DNA of 39,562 nucleotides from Halanaerobiaceae bacterium (GTDB taxonomy: Bacteria; Bacillota; Halanaerobiia; Halanaerobiales; DTU029). The stretch's first letter is position 1. Each line of letters opens with the position of its first letter. Below, in pieces: positions 26,476-34,572 of this stretch. The notes under the pieces are model-generated. The model worked only from the letters and a program-made list of their open reading frames with translations. It searched no databases and was not told the DNA's origin. A program made the translations under genes and the position numbers. The stretch lies in the NCBI GenBank assembly GCA_012518635.1, contig JAAYRT010000006.1, positions 1 through 39,562 on the forward strand, written 5' to 3'.

Positions 26476-28065
26476 ATGGCAGAGATAATTAACCCGATTC
26501 TGAAAGGATTTAACCCGGACCCTTCAATTATCAGGGTAGGTGATGATTATTTTATCGCTACATCTACCTTTGAATGGTTCCCGGGAGTTCAGATCCATCA
26601 TTCCCAGGATTTGATTAACTGGCGCCTGGTAAAAAGGCCCCTGGAGAAGCTTTCCCAGTTAAACATGAAGGGAAACCTTGATTCCGGGGGAGTCTGGGCA
26701 CCCTGTTTGACCTATCATGATGGAGTCTTTTATCTGGTCTATACTGATGTAAAACATAGTGGAGGTATCTGGAAGGATACCCATAATTATCTGGTGATGA
26801 CCGATGATATCTATGGAGAGTGGTCTGAGCCAATCTACCTGAATAGCAGTGGTTTTGATCCATCCCTTTTTCATGATGATGACGGCCGGAAATGGCTGGT
26901 AAATCTGGTCTATGACCACCGCAAGGATAAGAATACCTTTGGCGGTATCCTCTTACAGGAGTATTGTCCGGAGGAGAAGAGGCTGGTGGGCCCCATCAAG
27001 AACATTTTCCGGGGTACAGAACTGGGCTTTACTGAAGGTCCCCATCTATATAAAAAGGATGGCTATTACTACCTCCTGACTGCAGAAGGTGGTACCTGGT
27101 ATGACCATGCCGTTACCATTGCCCGTTCCCGGAATATTGATGGCCCATATGAAGTCCATCCAGAAAACCCAATCCTGACTTCAAAGGGTGATCTTACTTT
27201 GCCCCTGCAGAGGGCCGGCCATGCAGACCTGGTTGAAACCCGGGATGGTGAATGGTATATGGTTCATCTCTGCAGCCGGCCTCTGGAGGGAAGGCAGCGG
27301 TCTATCCTGGGCCGGGAGACTGCCATCCAGAAGATAGAGTGGCGGGACGGCTGGCCCTATCTAGTGGGAGGTGGCAACAGGCCGGCCCTGAGGGTTCCAG
27401 CTCCTGACCTGCCAGAGAGGAAGTGGGAAGAGAAGCCTGCCAGGGATGATTTTGACAATGAAGAGCTAGATATGGTTTACCAGACCCTGCGGATCCCCCT
27501 GGGTGAGGACCAGATGACCCTGAAAGAAAGGCCGGGTTATCTGAGGTTGAAAGGTGCAGAAACCTTGAGTTCACTACACCGGCAGAGCCTTGTGGCCAGG
27601 AGACAGGAGCATCTCTGCTATACGGCTACTACCTGCCTGGAGTTTGAGCCGGAAACCTTTCAACAGATGGCTGGCCTGGTCTGTTATTATAACACACAGA
27701 ACTGGTATTATTTAAAGGTATCCTGGGATGAGGAAAAGGGTAAAAGCCTGGGTATACTCAGTTGTGACCGGAATGACTTCGATGAACCCATGGATGAAGA
27801 AATCTCCCTGGAGGGTGTAGATAGGGTCTATCTCCGGGTGATGGTGGATTATGATAAACTCCAGTTCTATTATTCTACTGATGAGAAGGAGTGGCAGAAA
27901 GTTGGTCCGGTACTGGATGCCAGCATTTTATCCGATGAATATGCCACCTATGATAAAAAGTTTGGTTTTACCGGAGCCTTTGTCGGTATCTGTTGCCAGG
28001 ACCTGACCGGCAGGAGGAAGGTAGCTGACTTTGATTACTTTGAGTATACCGGCAGGGATGAATAG
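26476..28065 (+). CDS. Cytoplasmic GH43 beta-1,4-xylosidase
   Basis: INPILKGFNPDPSIIRVGDDYFI opens the five-bladed propeller; D15 (general base), D128 in SSGFDPS and E187 (general acid, in GFTEGPH) sit at the same numbers that I recall for the well-studied Geobacillus XynB3. The C-terminal 200 residues form the beta-sandwich domain that closes the active site. It removes xylose from the non-reducing end of xylo-oligosaccharides. I chose the ATG at 26476, preceded by GGAGAGGAG, over one at 26422. No signal peptide, so substrate must be imported. 529 residues. It has a strong terminator downstream and no sugar transporter nearby. Confidence 0.93.
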   Translation: MAEIINPILKGFNPDPSIIRVGDDYFIATSTFEWFPGVQIHHSQDLINWRLVKRPLEKLSQLNMKGNLDSGGVWAPCLTYHDGVFYLVYTDVKHSGGIWKDTHNYLVMTDDIYGEWSEPIYLNSSGFDPSLFHDDDGRKWLVNLVYDHRKDKNTFGGILLQEYCPEEKRLVGPIKNIFRGTELGFTEGPHLYKKDGYYYLLTAEGGTWYDHAVTIARSRNIDGPYEVHPENPILTSKGDLTLPLQRAGHADLVETRDGEWYMVHLCSRPLEGRQRSILGRETAIQKIEWRDGWPYLVGGGNRPALRVPAPDLPERKWEEKPARDDFDNEELDMVYQTLRIPLGEDQMTLKERPGYLRLKGAETLSSLHRQSLVARRQEHLCYTATTCLEFEPETFQQMAGLVCYYNTQNWYYLKVSWDEEKGKSLGILSCDRNDFDEPMDEEISLEGVDRVYLRVMVDYDKLQFYYSTDEKEWQKVGPVLDASILSDEYATYDKKFGFTGAFVGICCQDLTGRRKVADFDYFEYTGRDE

Positions 28066-28100
28066 TTATAGTTAAAGTGATTATATGTGATTATGCTTCT

Positions 28101-28140
28101 ATAAGGCCCCTCTGGCTCACTGCCCGAGGGGCTTTTTTTA
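28101..28140 (+). terminator. Intrinsic terminator after the GH43 gene
   Basis: GCCCCTC (28106-28112) pairs with GAGGGGC (28126-28132); an inner GGC/GCC (28114-28116 with 28122-28124) lengthens the hairpin. Seven T follow at 28133-28139. Confidence 0.93.
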
Positions 28141-28193
28141 TTGGGAATATATAGAATTGTTTTAATAAAAAGCCTGAAATAGGGAAAAAAATA

Positions 28194-28202
28194 TGTTATA
28201 CT
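28194..28202 (+). promoter_or_regulatory. Extended -10 promoter for tldD
   Basis: TGTTATACT at 28194-28202 fits TGnTATAAT; the -35 position shows only a weak CTGAAA. Transcription would begin near 28209, about 42 bases before the tldD start. Confidence 0.55.
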
Positions 28203-28250
28203 AATATCAGTTATAAAGAGAAAGAAGACCAGGAATGAGGGGGTATTGGA

Positions 28251-29630
28251 TTGAAGCTGGATTATTTAAGGGATTTCAGGGATGAATTTGCTGGCTATAC
28301 GGAGCTGCGCCTGCAGGAAAATACCAATATTTATTTGAGATTGCTCAATGGCGATCTGGTTGATAATTACAAAAAGACTGCAGGAGGTGTTTCCGCAAGG
28401 GTCTATAAAGACGGGGTGTTTGGTTTTGCCTCCAGCCCCCTGATTGATAAAGGGAATGTCAGGGAGGTCATCAAAAAATCCGGGGAGAATGCCGTCCTGT
28501 TGGCAGGGATGGAAAGGCTGAATAAAGGAAACCTGGCTGAAGAAGGCCATGAGATTATCAAGGATTTCTCCACAACCAGGCCCAGGGCCTCCCGGAAAGA
28601 GATGATTGAATTTTTGCAGGAATTATATGATTATACAGTCAGGAAATATAGCGATATAAAGGCCAGTACCTTTGTACTGAACAGCCTGGATATGGAGAAA
28701 AACCTGGTGACTTCCTTTGATACATATGCCTACACCATGGTTCCCAGGACCATCCTGGTGATGAGCCTGGTCATGGAAAAAGACGGAATTATATATGACC
28801 TTTCTGATCTGGTAGGAGGATTGGGTCAATATGAAGACTTCTTTACTGAGCCAGAAAAAATATATGGACAGATAGACACCCTTTATAAAAGGTTGAGGGA
28901 GAAGGCAGAGGGGGTCTATCCTGAGGCAGGTTTCAAAGAAGTCATACTGGATTCGAAGATTTCCGGTATCCTGGCCCATGAAGCCATTGGCCATACAGTT
29001 GAGGCAGATTTCGTAAAAAGCGGTTCTGTGGCCAGGGACTATCTCAATAAAGAGGTTGGCTCAGAACTGGTCAATCTGGTTGATTTTGCTGCAGAATATG
29101 AGAATAAACCCTGTCCGGTCCCGGTCTATATCGATGATGAAGGGACAAAAGCGGAAGATGTGGTCATCATCAAGGATGGTATCCTGAAGAATTACATGAA
29201 TAATAAGGAACTGGCTCTGGAGTTTGGTACAGCACCAACCGGTAATGCCAGGGCTTATGCTTTTTCTGATGAACCCCTGGTCAGGATGAGGAATACGGCC
29301 TTCCTGCCTGGAGAGCATACCCTGGATGAGATGATTGCCTCAATTGAGGATGGTTATTACCTGATTGAGACCAATAACGGGCAGGCAGATGCTACCAGTG
29401 AGTTCATGTTCGGAGTTACTTTCGGTTATGAGATTAAGAATGGAAAGCTGGGCAAGGCTATCAAAGAGACCACTATCTCCGGTGTGGCCTTTGATGTACT
29501 GAAGACGGTCAGCATGGTCTCCGATGAGATGTACTGGTCCATCGGGGGGATGTGTGGTAAAAAGCAGAGCATACCGGTGAGTTTTGGCGGACCGGCCATA
29601 AAATGCAAGGTAAATATAGGGGGTAAGTAA
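28251..29630 (+). CDS. tldD: Metalloprotease TldD
   Basis: The zinc site is ILAHEAIGHTVEAD (HExxxH near residue 243), the TldD hallmark, with GNARAYAFSDEPLVRMRNT and the C-terminal FGGPAIKC. With TldE it forms a heterodimer that degrades unfolded peptides and matures some ribosomally made peptides such as microcin B17. It starts with TTG at 28251 behind GAGGGGG; no better ATG exists nearby. 459 residues. tldE starts two bases after its stop codon. Confidence 0.95.
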   Translation: MKLDYLRDFRDEFAGYTELRLQENTNIYLRLLNGDLVDNYKKTAGGVSARVYKDGVFGFASSPLIDKGNVREVIKKSGENAVLLAGMERLNKGNLAEEGHEIIKDFSTTRPRASRKEMIEFLQELYDYTVRKYSDIKASTFVLNSLDMEKNLVTSFDTYAYTMVPRTILVMSLVMEKDGIIYDLSDLVGGLGQYEDFFTEPEKIYGQIDTLYKRLREKAEGVYPEAGFKEVILDSKISGILAHEAIGHTVEADFVKSGSVARDYLNKEVGSELVNLVDFAAEYENKPCPVPVYIDDEGTKAEDVVIIKDGILKNYMNNKELALEFGTAPTGNARAYAFSDEPLVRMRNTAFLPGEHTLDEMIASIEDGYYLIETNNGQADATSEFMFGVTFGYEIKNGKLGKAIKETTISGVAFDVLKTVSMVSDEMYWSIGGMCGKKQSIPVSFGGPAIKCKVNIGGK

Positions 29631-29631
29631 T

Positions 29632-30918
29632 ATGGAATTACTCGATAAGTGTCTGGCGCTACTGAAGGAAAAAGGTGCTGACGAGGGAGAGGTATCCCTG
29701 ACCCATTTCCAGAATGAAGAGATGGAATTGAAGGCTGGTGAAATCAGCCTCCTGCGTTCCAGGGATGAGTACCATCTGACCCTGCAGGCGATTGTGGATA
29801 AGAAAAAGGCCAGTATCCAGATCAATAAGATAGATGATGAGGCCATTGCAGAGGCTGTAACTGAGCTGCTGAGGAATGCTGAAAATTCCCAGGCGGATGA
29901 AGCAAACGAGGTCTCAGGCCAGATTCAGGAGAGGGAATTCAGTGATTTCAAAGATAATTATGATCCGGAGCTGATGTATAAAAGACTGGATAGGTTCAGG
30001 GAAAAGGCTGAGGCTGATTACCCGGACCTGGTCCTGGAAGGGGCTCTCCTGGAGTATCAGAATAAATTCAATTATTACCGGAACACAAAGGGGGTAAAAC
30101 TGTCTTCCAATTATGATAAGTATTTATTTTATGCCAGCTTTTTCGGCAGGAGGGATGAGCTCACATCTTCCATGAACGGTACAGGTATTGCCCTGGAGAA
30201 CCTGGAAGGAGATTTATATGAACTGGCTTCCCTGCCTTCTTTAATGAGGGAGGCGGTTGAACATCTGGATGCAAGATTAATAGATGGGAAAAAATTCAGT
30301 GGTGATATCCTTATTACACCGGATTCCCTGAGTGGGCTCCTGTATTCAATCTTATCCCATCTGGGTAACAGCATGTTAATTGCTGGCACTTCCTATTTCA
30401 AGGACAAATTAAATGAAAAGGTCCTGAATGAAAAGTTTACCCTGAGGACAGAGCCGGTTTCAGAATATCTGGCTGTTAAAGATTATTATGGCGGAGATGG
30501 TATTATCAACCGCAATGATTATATCTTCGAGAAGGGTGTTCTAAATAATTATCTGCTGGATTTATACGGTTCAAAAAAGACCGGCCTGGAGCGGGGGCCT
30601 TCGACTGGAAGTAATTTAGTGGTTGAGGCCGGGGATAAATCCCTTCCTGAAATGATAGCTTCCATTGACAGAGGGATTATCCTGGGCAGGTTTTCCGGCG
30701 GCCATCCGGCTACAAATGGGGATTTTTCCGGGGTGGCTAAAAACAGTTATTATATAGAAGATGGAGAGATAAAATATCCCATAAAGGAAACCATGATTAG
30801 CGGCAATCTCTTTGAACTATTCCAGAATATTGTGGGGATTAGCAGGGAGAGGGTTAACTTTGGTTTTAATTTTTTCCCCTATATCCATGCCAGGGAGATA
30901 GTTATTTCTTCAAGATGA
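29632..30918 (+). CDS. tldE: TldE/PmbA, partner of TldD
   Basis: A 428-residue protein of the TldD/PmbA fold without the HExxxH motif, which marks it as the non-catalytic TldE partner. NYLLDLYGSKKTGLERGPSTG and the C-terminal blocks EDGEIKYPIKETMISGN and GNLFELFQNIVGIS match the PmbA family. It begins at ATG 29632, two bases after tldD ends, and the pair is surely co-transcribed. No precursor-peptide gene was seen beside the pair. Confidence 0.93.
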   Translation: MELLDKCLALLKEKGADEGEVSLTHFQNEEMELKAGEISLLRSRDEYHLTLQAIVDKKKASIQINKIDDEAIAEAVTELLRNAENSQADEANEVSGQIQEREFSDFKDNYDPELMYKRLDRFREKAEADYPDLVLEGALLEYQNKFNYYRNTKGVKLSSNYDKYLFYASFFGRRDELTSSMNGTGIALENLEGDLYELASLPSLMREAVEHLDARLIDGKKFSGDILITPDSLSGLLYSILSHLGNSMLIAGTSYFKDKLNEKVLNEKFTLRTEPVSEYLAVKDYYGGDGIINRNDYIFEKGVLNNYLLDLYGSKKTGLERGPSTGSNLVVEAGDKSLPEMIASIDRGIILGRFSGGHPATNGDFSGVAKNSYYIEDGEIKYPIKETMISGNLFELFQNIVGISRERVNFGFNFFPYIHAREIVISSR

Positions 30919-30929
30919 GCCTGAAAGAT

Positions 30930-30958
30930 TTGACTTGTCTATCTCTTTCTGCTATTAT
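30930..30958 (+). promoter_or_regulatory. Promoter of the pur operon
   Basis: TTGACT (30930-30935), 17 bases, then TATTAT (30953-30958) with an extended TGC ahead. Transcription should begin near 30965, some 26 bases before the first aptamer. Confidence 0.85.
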
Positions 30959-30990
30959 ATATTTGTAATTCGGAAAAAATTGAATATTTA

Positions 30991-31059
30991 CCTCATATAT
31001 TTGTGGGGATATGGCTCACAAGTTTCTACCAGATAGCCGTAAACTATCTGACTATGAGG
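30991..31059 (+). promoter_or_regulatory. Guanine riboswitch aptamer
   Basis: P1 is CCTCATA (30991-30997) with TATGAGG (31053-31059), perfect. P2 is TTGTGGG with CTCACAA around the canonical L2 GATATGG. J2/3 is GTTTCTACC. P3 is CAGATAG with CTATCTG around the canonical L3 CCGTAAA. The specificity base (position 74 of the xpt aptamer) is C31052, in GACTATGAG, which predicts guanine or hypoxanthine and not adenine. All conserved loop and junction bases seen by eye are intact. Confidence 0.95.
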
Positions 31060-31061
31060 GA

Positions 31062-31163
31062 AGTGTACTTAGGGTTCCGGTCTGCACCTACAGATGTCTG
31101 GACCGAGCGGTACAGATATATTTTATATATTACACCGAAGGGATAAAAGCCCAGGCGGGGAGG
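31062..31163 (+). promoter_or_regulatory. PRPP-type riboswitch aptamer (ykkC family), in tandem with the guanine aptamer
   Basis: The ykkC core blocks are present in order: GTACTTAGGGTTCC (31065-31078), GGACCGAGCGGTACAG (31100-31115), an A/T hairpin, ACACCGAAGGGATAAAAGCCC (31132-31152) and GGGGAGG (31157-31163). GTACT at 31065-31069 can pair with GGTAC at 31109-31113, and TCTG/CAGA makes an inner hairpin. The wording closely matches the PRPP members I recall from thermophilic clostridia, and tandem placement behind a guanine aptamer before pur genes is the known PRPP context. Guanidine and ppGpp variants are the alternatives. Confidence 0.88.
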
Positions 31164-31210
31164 TTCTACTCATGTCAAAAAAAAGTAGATATTTCCGCCT
31201 GGTTTTTTTT
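31151..31210 (+). terminator. Regulated intrinsic terminator of the pur leader
   Basis: CCAGGCGG (31151-31158) pairs perfectly with CCGCCTGG (31195-31202), with inner pairing TCTACT/AGTAGA, then eight T at 31203-31210. Its 5' arm overlaps the last conserved part of the PRPP aptamer (31145-31163), so aptamer and terminator should exclude each other. It is 66 bases before the purD start. Confidence 0.95.
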
Positions 31211-31275
31211 AATATCAGGAAAATTTCTTGTCTTTAAGCTGCCCAGGCAGCAAAACCGGGAAGGAGGGGGTAGTG

Positions 31276-32550
31276 TTGAAAGTACTGGTCATTGGTAATG
31301 GAGGGAGGGAGCATGCCCTTAGTTGGAAGCTGGCCTGCTCCGGTAAAGTAAAAAAAATATACATAGCACCGGGAAATCCAGGAACTGGAGAATTGGGAGA
31401 GAATATCCCTATCGAGGCACTGGATTTTTCTGCTTTAGTGAAATTCGCCAGGGATGAGGGGGTTGATCTGACCTTTGTCGGCCCGGAAGAACCACTGGTA
31501 AAGGGGATTGTAGATAGGTTTCAGGAAGAGGGATTGAGGATTTTCGGCCCCAATAAGGAGGCGGCCAGGCTGGAAGGGAGCAAGGTTTATTCCAAATGGT
31601 TTATGAAAAAATATCAGATACCTACAGCAGAATATGAGGTGTTTGATGATGCAGAGGAAGCCATTGCCTATATAAAGGGGAAGGAATTACCCCTGGTCAT
31701 TAAGGCAGAAGGACTGGCTGCAGGGAAGGGGGTCATAGTGGCCAGGACCAGGGAAGAAGCCCTGGCCGGGGTCAATTCTATCCTGGTGGATAAGGTCTAT
31801 GGTTCAGCCGGAGTCAGGATAGTAGTGGAGGAGTTCCTTACCGGGGAGGAAGCTACTATACTGGCTTTTACAGATGGCAAAACCATTGTCCCCATGCTGG
31901 TTTCCCAGGACCACAAACAGGTTTATGAAAAGGACCAGGGGCCTAATACGGGAGGAATGGGGGCCTATGCTCCAGCACCCCTTGTAGACCAGGCCTTGAT
32001 GGAGCGGGTTTACAGGGAGGTCCTCCTGCCCACTTTACAGGGCCTGCAGAGTGAAGGCATCGATTACAGGGGAGTCCTCTATTGTGGGCTCATGATAAAA
32101 GACGGGGTACCTAAAGTGCTGGAATATAATGTGCGTTTTGGTGACCCGGAAGCCCAGGTCATTTTACCATTATTGAAATCAGACCTGGTGGAGATAGCAG
32201 AGGCGGTAATCGAAGGCCGGCTGGAGGAGCGGGAGATAGAGTGGCATGATAAAAAGTCCCTCTGTGTGGTCATGGCCTCAGGCGGCTATCCCGGGGAATA
32301 TGCCACCGGGAAAGAGATTACCGGCCTGGAAGAAGCCGGTTCCCTGCCTGATATACAGGTCTTCCAGGCAGGGACAAAATGGGAAGGAGATAAGTTATTG
32401 ACTGCCGGGGGCAGGGTGCTGGCGGTGACTGCAACCGGGGACAGTTTTGAAGAAGTCAAAGAGAAGGCCTATAGGGCTGTTGATAAGATCTATTTCCCTG
32501 ATTTCCATGTCCGCCGGGATATCGGCTGGAAAATATTCAGGGATAGCTAG
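31276..32550 (+). CDS. purD: Phosphoribosylamine-glycine ligase
   Basis: KVLVIGNGGREHALSW is the PurD N-terminus. The ATP-grasp domain has LPLVIKAEGLAAGKGVIVA and DHKQVYEKDQGPNTGGMGAYAPAP, and VLEYNVRFGDPEAQVILP holds the metal ligands. It joins glycine to phosphoribosylamine, step 2 of purine synthesis. The TTG at 31276 gives MKVLVIG and stands 8 bases after AAGGAGG (31261-31267); GTG at 31273 is the alternative. About 424 residues. The leader is controlled by the tandem riboswitch. Confidence 0.96.
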   Translation: MKVLVIGNGGREHALSWKLACSGKVKKIYIAPGNPGTGELGENIPIEALDFSALVKFARDEGVDLTFVGPEEPLVKGIVDRFQEEGLRIFGPNKEAARLEGSKVYSKWFMKKYQIPTAEYEVFDDAEEAIAYIKGKELPLVIKAEGLAAGKGVIVARTREEALAGVNSILVDKVYGSAGVRIVVEEFLTGEEATILAFTDGKTIVPMLVSQDHKQVYEKDQGPNTGGMGAYAPAPLVDQALMERVYREVLLPTLQGLQSEGIDYRGVLYCGLMIKDGVPKVLEYNVRFGDPEAQVILPLLKSDLVEIAEAVIEGRLEEREIEWHDKKSLCVVMASGGYPGEYATGKEITGLEEAGSLPDIQVFQAGTKWEGDKLLTAGGRVLAVTATGDSFEEVKEKAYRAVDKIYFPDFHVRRDIGWKIFRDS

Positions 32551-32571
32551 ATGGATAATAAATAAGATAAT

Positions 32572-32601
32572 ATTATATAGAAATCTATATAATGGTATAA
32601 T
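32572..32601 (+). promoter_or_regulatory. Perfect inverted repeat with adjoining extended -10 box before purE
   Basis: ATTATATAGA (32572-32581) and TCTATATAAT (32584-32593) are perfect complements around two A. TGGTATAAT (32593-32601) directly follows and matches an extended -10 box; the -35 position is poor. It could be an operator-governed internal promoter or merely a transcript hairpin in an A/T-rich gap. Confidence 0.45.
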
Positions 32602-32643
32602 TAAAGAAGGAGTGTCAGGCAAGCTTACAGGAGGTGTATTACC

Positions 32644-33165
32644 ATGACAGCAAAAGTTGGTATTCTAATGGGAAGTGATTCTGATTTACCGGTAATGAAG
32701 GATGCTGCTGAGGTACTGGATGAGTTTCAGATTCCCTATGAACTGACAGTCATATCTGCCCACCGCAATCCGGAAAAGCTTTTCCGCTATGCCGGGAGTG
32801 CAGAGGAGAGGGGATTGAAGGTAATTATTGCAGGGGCAGGAGGTGCAGCCCATCTGCCCGGTGTAATTGCCGCCCATACAGTTTTGCCTGTAATCGGGGT
32901 GCCCATCAAGACCTCTACTCTGAATGGCCTGGATTCCCTATTTTCCATAGTCCAGATGCCTGGCGGGGTCCCGGTTGCTACTGTAGGGATCAATGGGGCG
33001 AAGAATGCCGGTTTACTGGCAGTACAGATGCTGGGGCTGGCTGATGAGGCCTTACAGGAGAGATTTACAGAGTATAAAAAGGCAATGGCGGAAAGGATAG
33101 ACGATGTCGGTGCTGAAGTGGAGAGACTGGGCTATCAGGAGTATCTGAAGAAAAGGGGTAGTTAA
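32644..33165 (+). CDS. purE: N5-carboxyaminoimidazole ribonucleotide mutase, class I
   Basis: [30 protein letters not shown] (catalytic His) and [17 protein letters not shown] are class I PurE motifs; class II, which carboxylates AIR directly, has different loops. 173 residues. The normal partner PurK, which makes N5-CAIR, is not in this operon. The start has an AGGAGGTG site. purB follows by 2 bases. Confidence 0.95.
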   Translation: MTAKVGILMGSDSDLPVMKDAAEVLDEFQIPYELTVISAHRNPEKLFRYAGSAEERGLKVIIAGAGGAAHLPGVIAAHTVLPVIGVPIKTSTLNGLDSLFSIVQMPGGVPVATVGINGAKNAGLLAVQMLGLADEALQERFTEYKKAMAERIDDVGAEVERLGYQEYLKKRGS

Positions 33166-33167
33166 AC

Positions 33168-34559
33168 ATGTACAAGCGGAATATTTTTGAGAATATCAGT
33201 CCTCTGGACCACCGTTATTCCCTGCCCCGGGAGGATTTCCAGGAATATGCTCAGTATTTATCCGAGAAAGCCAGGATAGGATACCAGGCCAGGGTAGAGG
33301 GGGCCCTGGTTAAGGTCCTGGCCAGGAGGGGTATCTGCAGCCAGGAGGCAGCCCGGGAGATCCTGGGGGCCATAGAGGAGATTACTCCGGAGGAGGTTTA
33401 TGAGGAAGAGAGAAAGACCAGGCATGATATCAGGGCACTGGTCAATTGTATCCAGCGGAAGGTCAGCCCTGCGGCCAGGCCTTATGTGCATTTTACAACA
33501 ACCTCCTTTGATATAGTGGATACAGCCAATTCCCTCCGTTTCAAGGAGGCAAGCGAGAAACTGCTGCTGCCCAGATTATATGAGCTGGAGAAATTGTTGA
33601 TGGAGATTGCCCTGCGGGAGAAGGATACCCTGCAGATAGGCAGGACCCATGGCCAACATGCAGTCCCGATAACCTTTGGTTTTGCTATGGCCGAATATGT
33701 CAGCAGGCTGGGGAACAGGATCAGGGAGATTAGGGAGAAGAGCCAGAGGCTGGTAGGGAAAATTGCCGGTGCCGTTGGAGCCTATAATGCCGGTCATCTT
33801 TTCTTTGCTGATCCAGAGGAATTTGAAAGGGAGGTCCTGGCTGAACTGGGACTGGAGCCTGGTTCCCATTCTACCCAGATAGTTGAGCCGGAAGCCATGA
33901 CAGATTTTATCCATGCCCTGGTTTCCTGTTTCGGGGTCCTGGCCAATCTCAGTGATGATATGCGCCACCTACAGCGTTCGGAGATAGGCGAGGTGGGGGA
34001 ATACTTTGCTGCTGAGCAGGTAGGTTCTTCCACTATGCCCCATAAGCGGAATCCCATTAATTATGAGAATGTAAAGAGCCTCTGGAAGAAATTCATGCCG
34101 GGGATGGTAACAGTATATATGGACCAGATTTCCGAGCACCAGAGAGATTTGACTGATTCTGCTTCCAGCCGTTTCCTGCCGGAAATTGCAGCAGGTCTTC
34201 TGATGGCTGTGCAGAGATTGCAGAGGGTTCTGGGCAGGATGCAGGTAGATAGAGAGAATCTGGAGAAGAACTTTGCCATGAGCAGGGAGATGATTGTAGC
34301 CGAACCCCTCTATATACTGCTGGCTTCCCACGGTCATCCGGATGCCCATGAGGCAGTGCGGAGATTGACCCTGGAGGCAGAGGAAAAGGGGATGCCTTTA
34401 CGGGAACTGCTGTTGGAGAAGGATGAATTGAAGACCTATTGGGAGAGGTTTACAGAAAGGCAACGGGATTTACTGCTTAATCCGGAGCGATATACCGGTA
34501 TTGCTGCTGATAAGACAGAGAGGGTAGTGGAAAACTGGAAAAAAGAATTGGGAATATAG
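33168..34559 (+). CDS. purB: Adenylosuccinate lyase
   Basis: The fumarase/lyase signature GSSTMPHKRNPINYE lies near residue 285, and RTHGQHAVPITFG holds the catalytic His region. RHDIRALVNCI and HFTTTSFDIVDTANS are further family blocks. It splits SAICAR to AICAR and adenylosuccinate to AMP. 463 residues. Confidence 0.96.
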   Translation: MYKRNIFENISPLDHRYSLPREDFQEYAQYLSEKARIGYQARVEGALVKVLARRGICSQEAAREILGAIEEITPEEVYEEERKTRHDIRALVNCIQRKVSPAARPYVHFTTTSFDIVDTANSLRFKEASEKLLLPRLYELEKLLMEIALREKDTLQIGRTHGQHAVPITFGFAMAEYVSRLGNRIREIREKSQRLVGKIAGAVGAYNAGHLFFADPEEFEREVLAELGLEPGSHSTQIVEPEAMTDFIHALVSCFGVLANLSDDMRHLQRSEIGEVGEYFAAEQVGSSTMPHKRNPINYENVKSLWKKFMPGMVTVYMDQISEHQRDLTDSASSRFLPEIAAGLLMAVQRLQRVLGRMQVDRENLEKNFAMSREMIVAEPLYILLASHGHPDAHEAVRRLTLEAEEKGMPLRELLLEKDELKTYWERFTERQRDLLLNPERYTGIAADKTERVVENWKKELGI

Positions 34560-34572
34560 GAGGGAAACAGGA

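Noticed and set aside
26580-26610. GGGAGTTCAGATCC resembling a tRNA T-arm
   Set aside because: No matching acceptor, D-arm or anticodon arm; it is coding sequence of the GH43 propeller.
30991-31059. Adenine specificity for the purine aptamer
   Set aside because: GACTATGAG looked at first like the adenine form, but the base aligned with position 74 is C31052, as in xpt; the adenine form has GATTATGA.
31062-31163. Guanidine-I or ppGpp version of the ykkC aptamer
   Set aside because: The downstream pur genes, the tandem guanine aptamer and the GTACTTAGGG and GGACCGAGCGGTAC wording all favour PRPP; the call still needs a model search.
31011-31298. Open frame of 95 codons in the pur leader
   Set aside because: It lies wholly across two riboswitch aptamers and the terminator, and its translation has no family character.
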